A DNA stretch of 64,000 nucleotides, from contig JBBRTB010000018.1 in assembly GCA_038244815.1 (NCBI GenBank), positions 1 through 64,000 on the forward strand, written 5' to 3'. The position numbers were made by a program, and so were the translations under genes. This document shows, piece by piece, positions 63,849 through 64,000 of this stretch (position 1 is the stretch's first letter; every line of letters begins with the position of its first letter). The DNA is from DASVHS01 sp038244815. Its GTDB lineage: Bacteria > Acidobacteriota > Thermoanaerobaculia > Gp7-AA8. The notes under the pieces were generated by a model, which did no database searches, was not told the DNA's origin, and saw nothing but the letters and a program-made list of their open reading frames with translations.

Positions 63849-64000
63849 ATGAACCAGGAGATGATCGGGATCTACAGCGGCCGCGACGATCTCGTCGGGT
63901 CCCTCAGGCAAAGCTCTCCGTCACGGAACCTTGCCACGAAGGGAGACGAACGGGATGGTTGTCGCGTCGTGGTGATCGACGCCGACTCGCATGCACTCCT
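63849..64000 (+). CDS. Partial CDS cut by the window end
   Basis: An open frame from ATG 63849 continues to the end of the window (over 50 codons). It reads MNQEMIGIYSGRDDLVGSL and later CRVVVIDADSHAL, where the second block resembles the first strand and acidic pocket of a response-regulator receiver or similar alpha/beta fold. TAGAAT (63827-63832) lies 16 nt before the ATG and overlaps a divergent TACAAT for the glycosyltransferase operon. Function cannot be assigned from this fragment. Confidence 0.5.
   Translation, partial: MNQEMIGIYSGRDDLVGSLRQSSPSRNLATKGDERDGCRVVVIDADSHAL

Overview
The window is about 64 kb of GC-rich, densely coded bacterial chromosome. The gene families (stand-alone DUF4388 protein, soluble M2 peptidase, Bat operon, PASTA-less serine/threonine kinase, molybdenum hydroxylase, split methylmalonyl-CoA mutase) and the Gram-negative envelope proteins (porin-like barrels, LolC/E-type permease, lipoproteins) suggest Acidobacteriota. 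That assignment is inference from gene content; no rRNA or other decisive marker is present. No tRNA, rRNA or CRISPR was seen.

Layout. 0-1.9 kb: a possible integron remnant (attC-like site plus a cassette-like small membrane ORF) next to a decayed IS30-family element. 1.9-4.3 kb: O-methyltransferase, lipoprotein, rsmA, DHFR-like reductase. 4.3-11.1 kb: a tightly overlapping moxR-DUF58-Bat operon. 11.1-18.8 kb: acetyltransferase, M2 peptidase, secreted protein, aldehyde dehydrogenase, ClC channel with CBS domains, substrate-binding lipoprotein, alkyltransferase-like protein. 18.8-25.4 kb: Ku, a MerR-TPR fusion, a membrane acyltransferase, a cupredoxin/IPT protein with an in-frame TAG, transglutaminase, PIG-L deacetylase. 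25.5-36.9 kb: two-subunit molybdenum hydroxylase, membrane glycosyltransferase-like protein, porins, Ser/Thr kinase, retropepsin-like lipoprotein, rocA. 37-44.3 kb: lepB, pcnB, cysteine desulfurase, receiver-PilZ, TPR, a MerR regulator with partner, glycosyltransferase, mobA-moaC. 44.3-57.4 kb: pepA, sigma54 activator, murI, M14 peptidase, LolC/E-like permease, carA, cytosine deaminase, methylmalonyl-CoA mutase. 57.5-64 kb: DUF4388 protein, then a leftward operon (glycosyltransferase, CCA-type transferase, secreted protein, rsmD, phoH, ybeY).

The most unusual feature is a family of short tandem arrays with 7-bp (sometimes 8-bp) units scattered through the intergenic spaces and even inside genes. 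Four times a pair of inverted arrays with the same unit brackets a small leftward gene for a four-helix-bundle protein of the 23S rRNA intervening-sequence/bAvd superfamily, giving discrete elements of 483, 483, 512 and 490 bp. Each element has its own heptamer, shared by its two ends. Further arrays lack the gene, and several of those are still inverted pairs, like non-autonomous derivatives. Where arrays enter genes they encode recurring peptides such as SGLGPRA, PRPEARG and STEHRAP. I regard this as a candidate mobile or RNA-processing element family.

A second theme is promoter layout: many genes lack a Shine-Dalgarno sequence and instead carry a TANNNT hexamer 6-12 nt before the start codon, sometimes overlapping the stop codon of the preceding gene. 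This suggests leaderless transcripts. Several apparent single-base disruptions (IS30 transposase, in-frame TAG, ORFs running past their expected ends) could be real decay or assembly errors.
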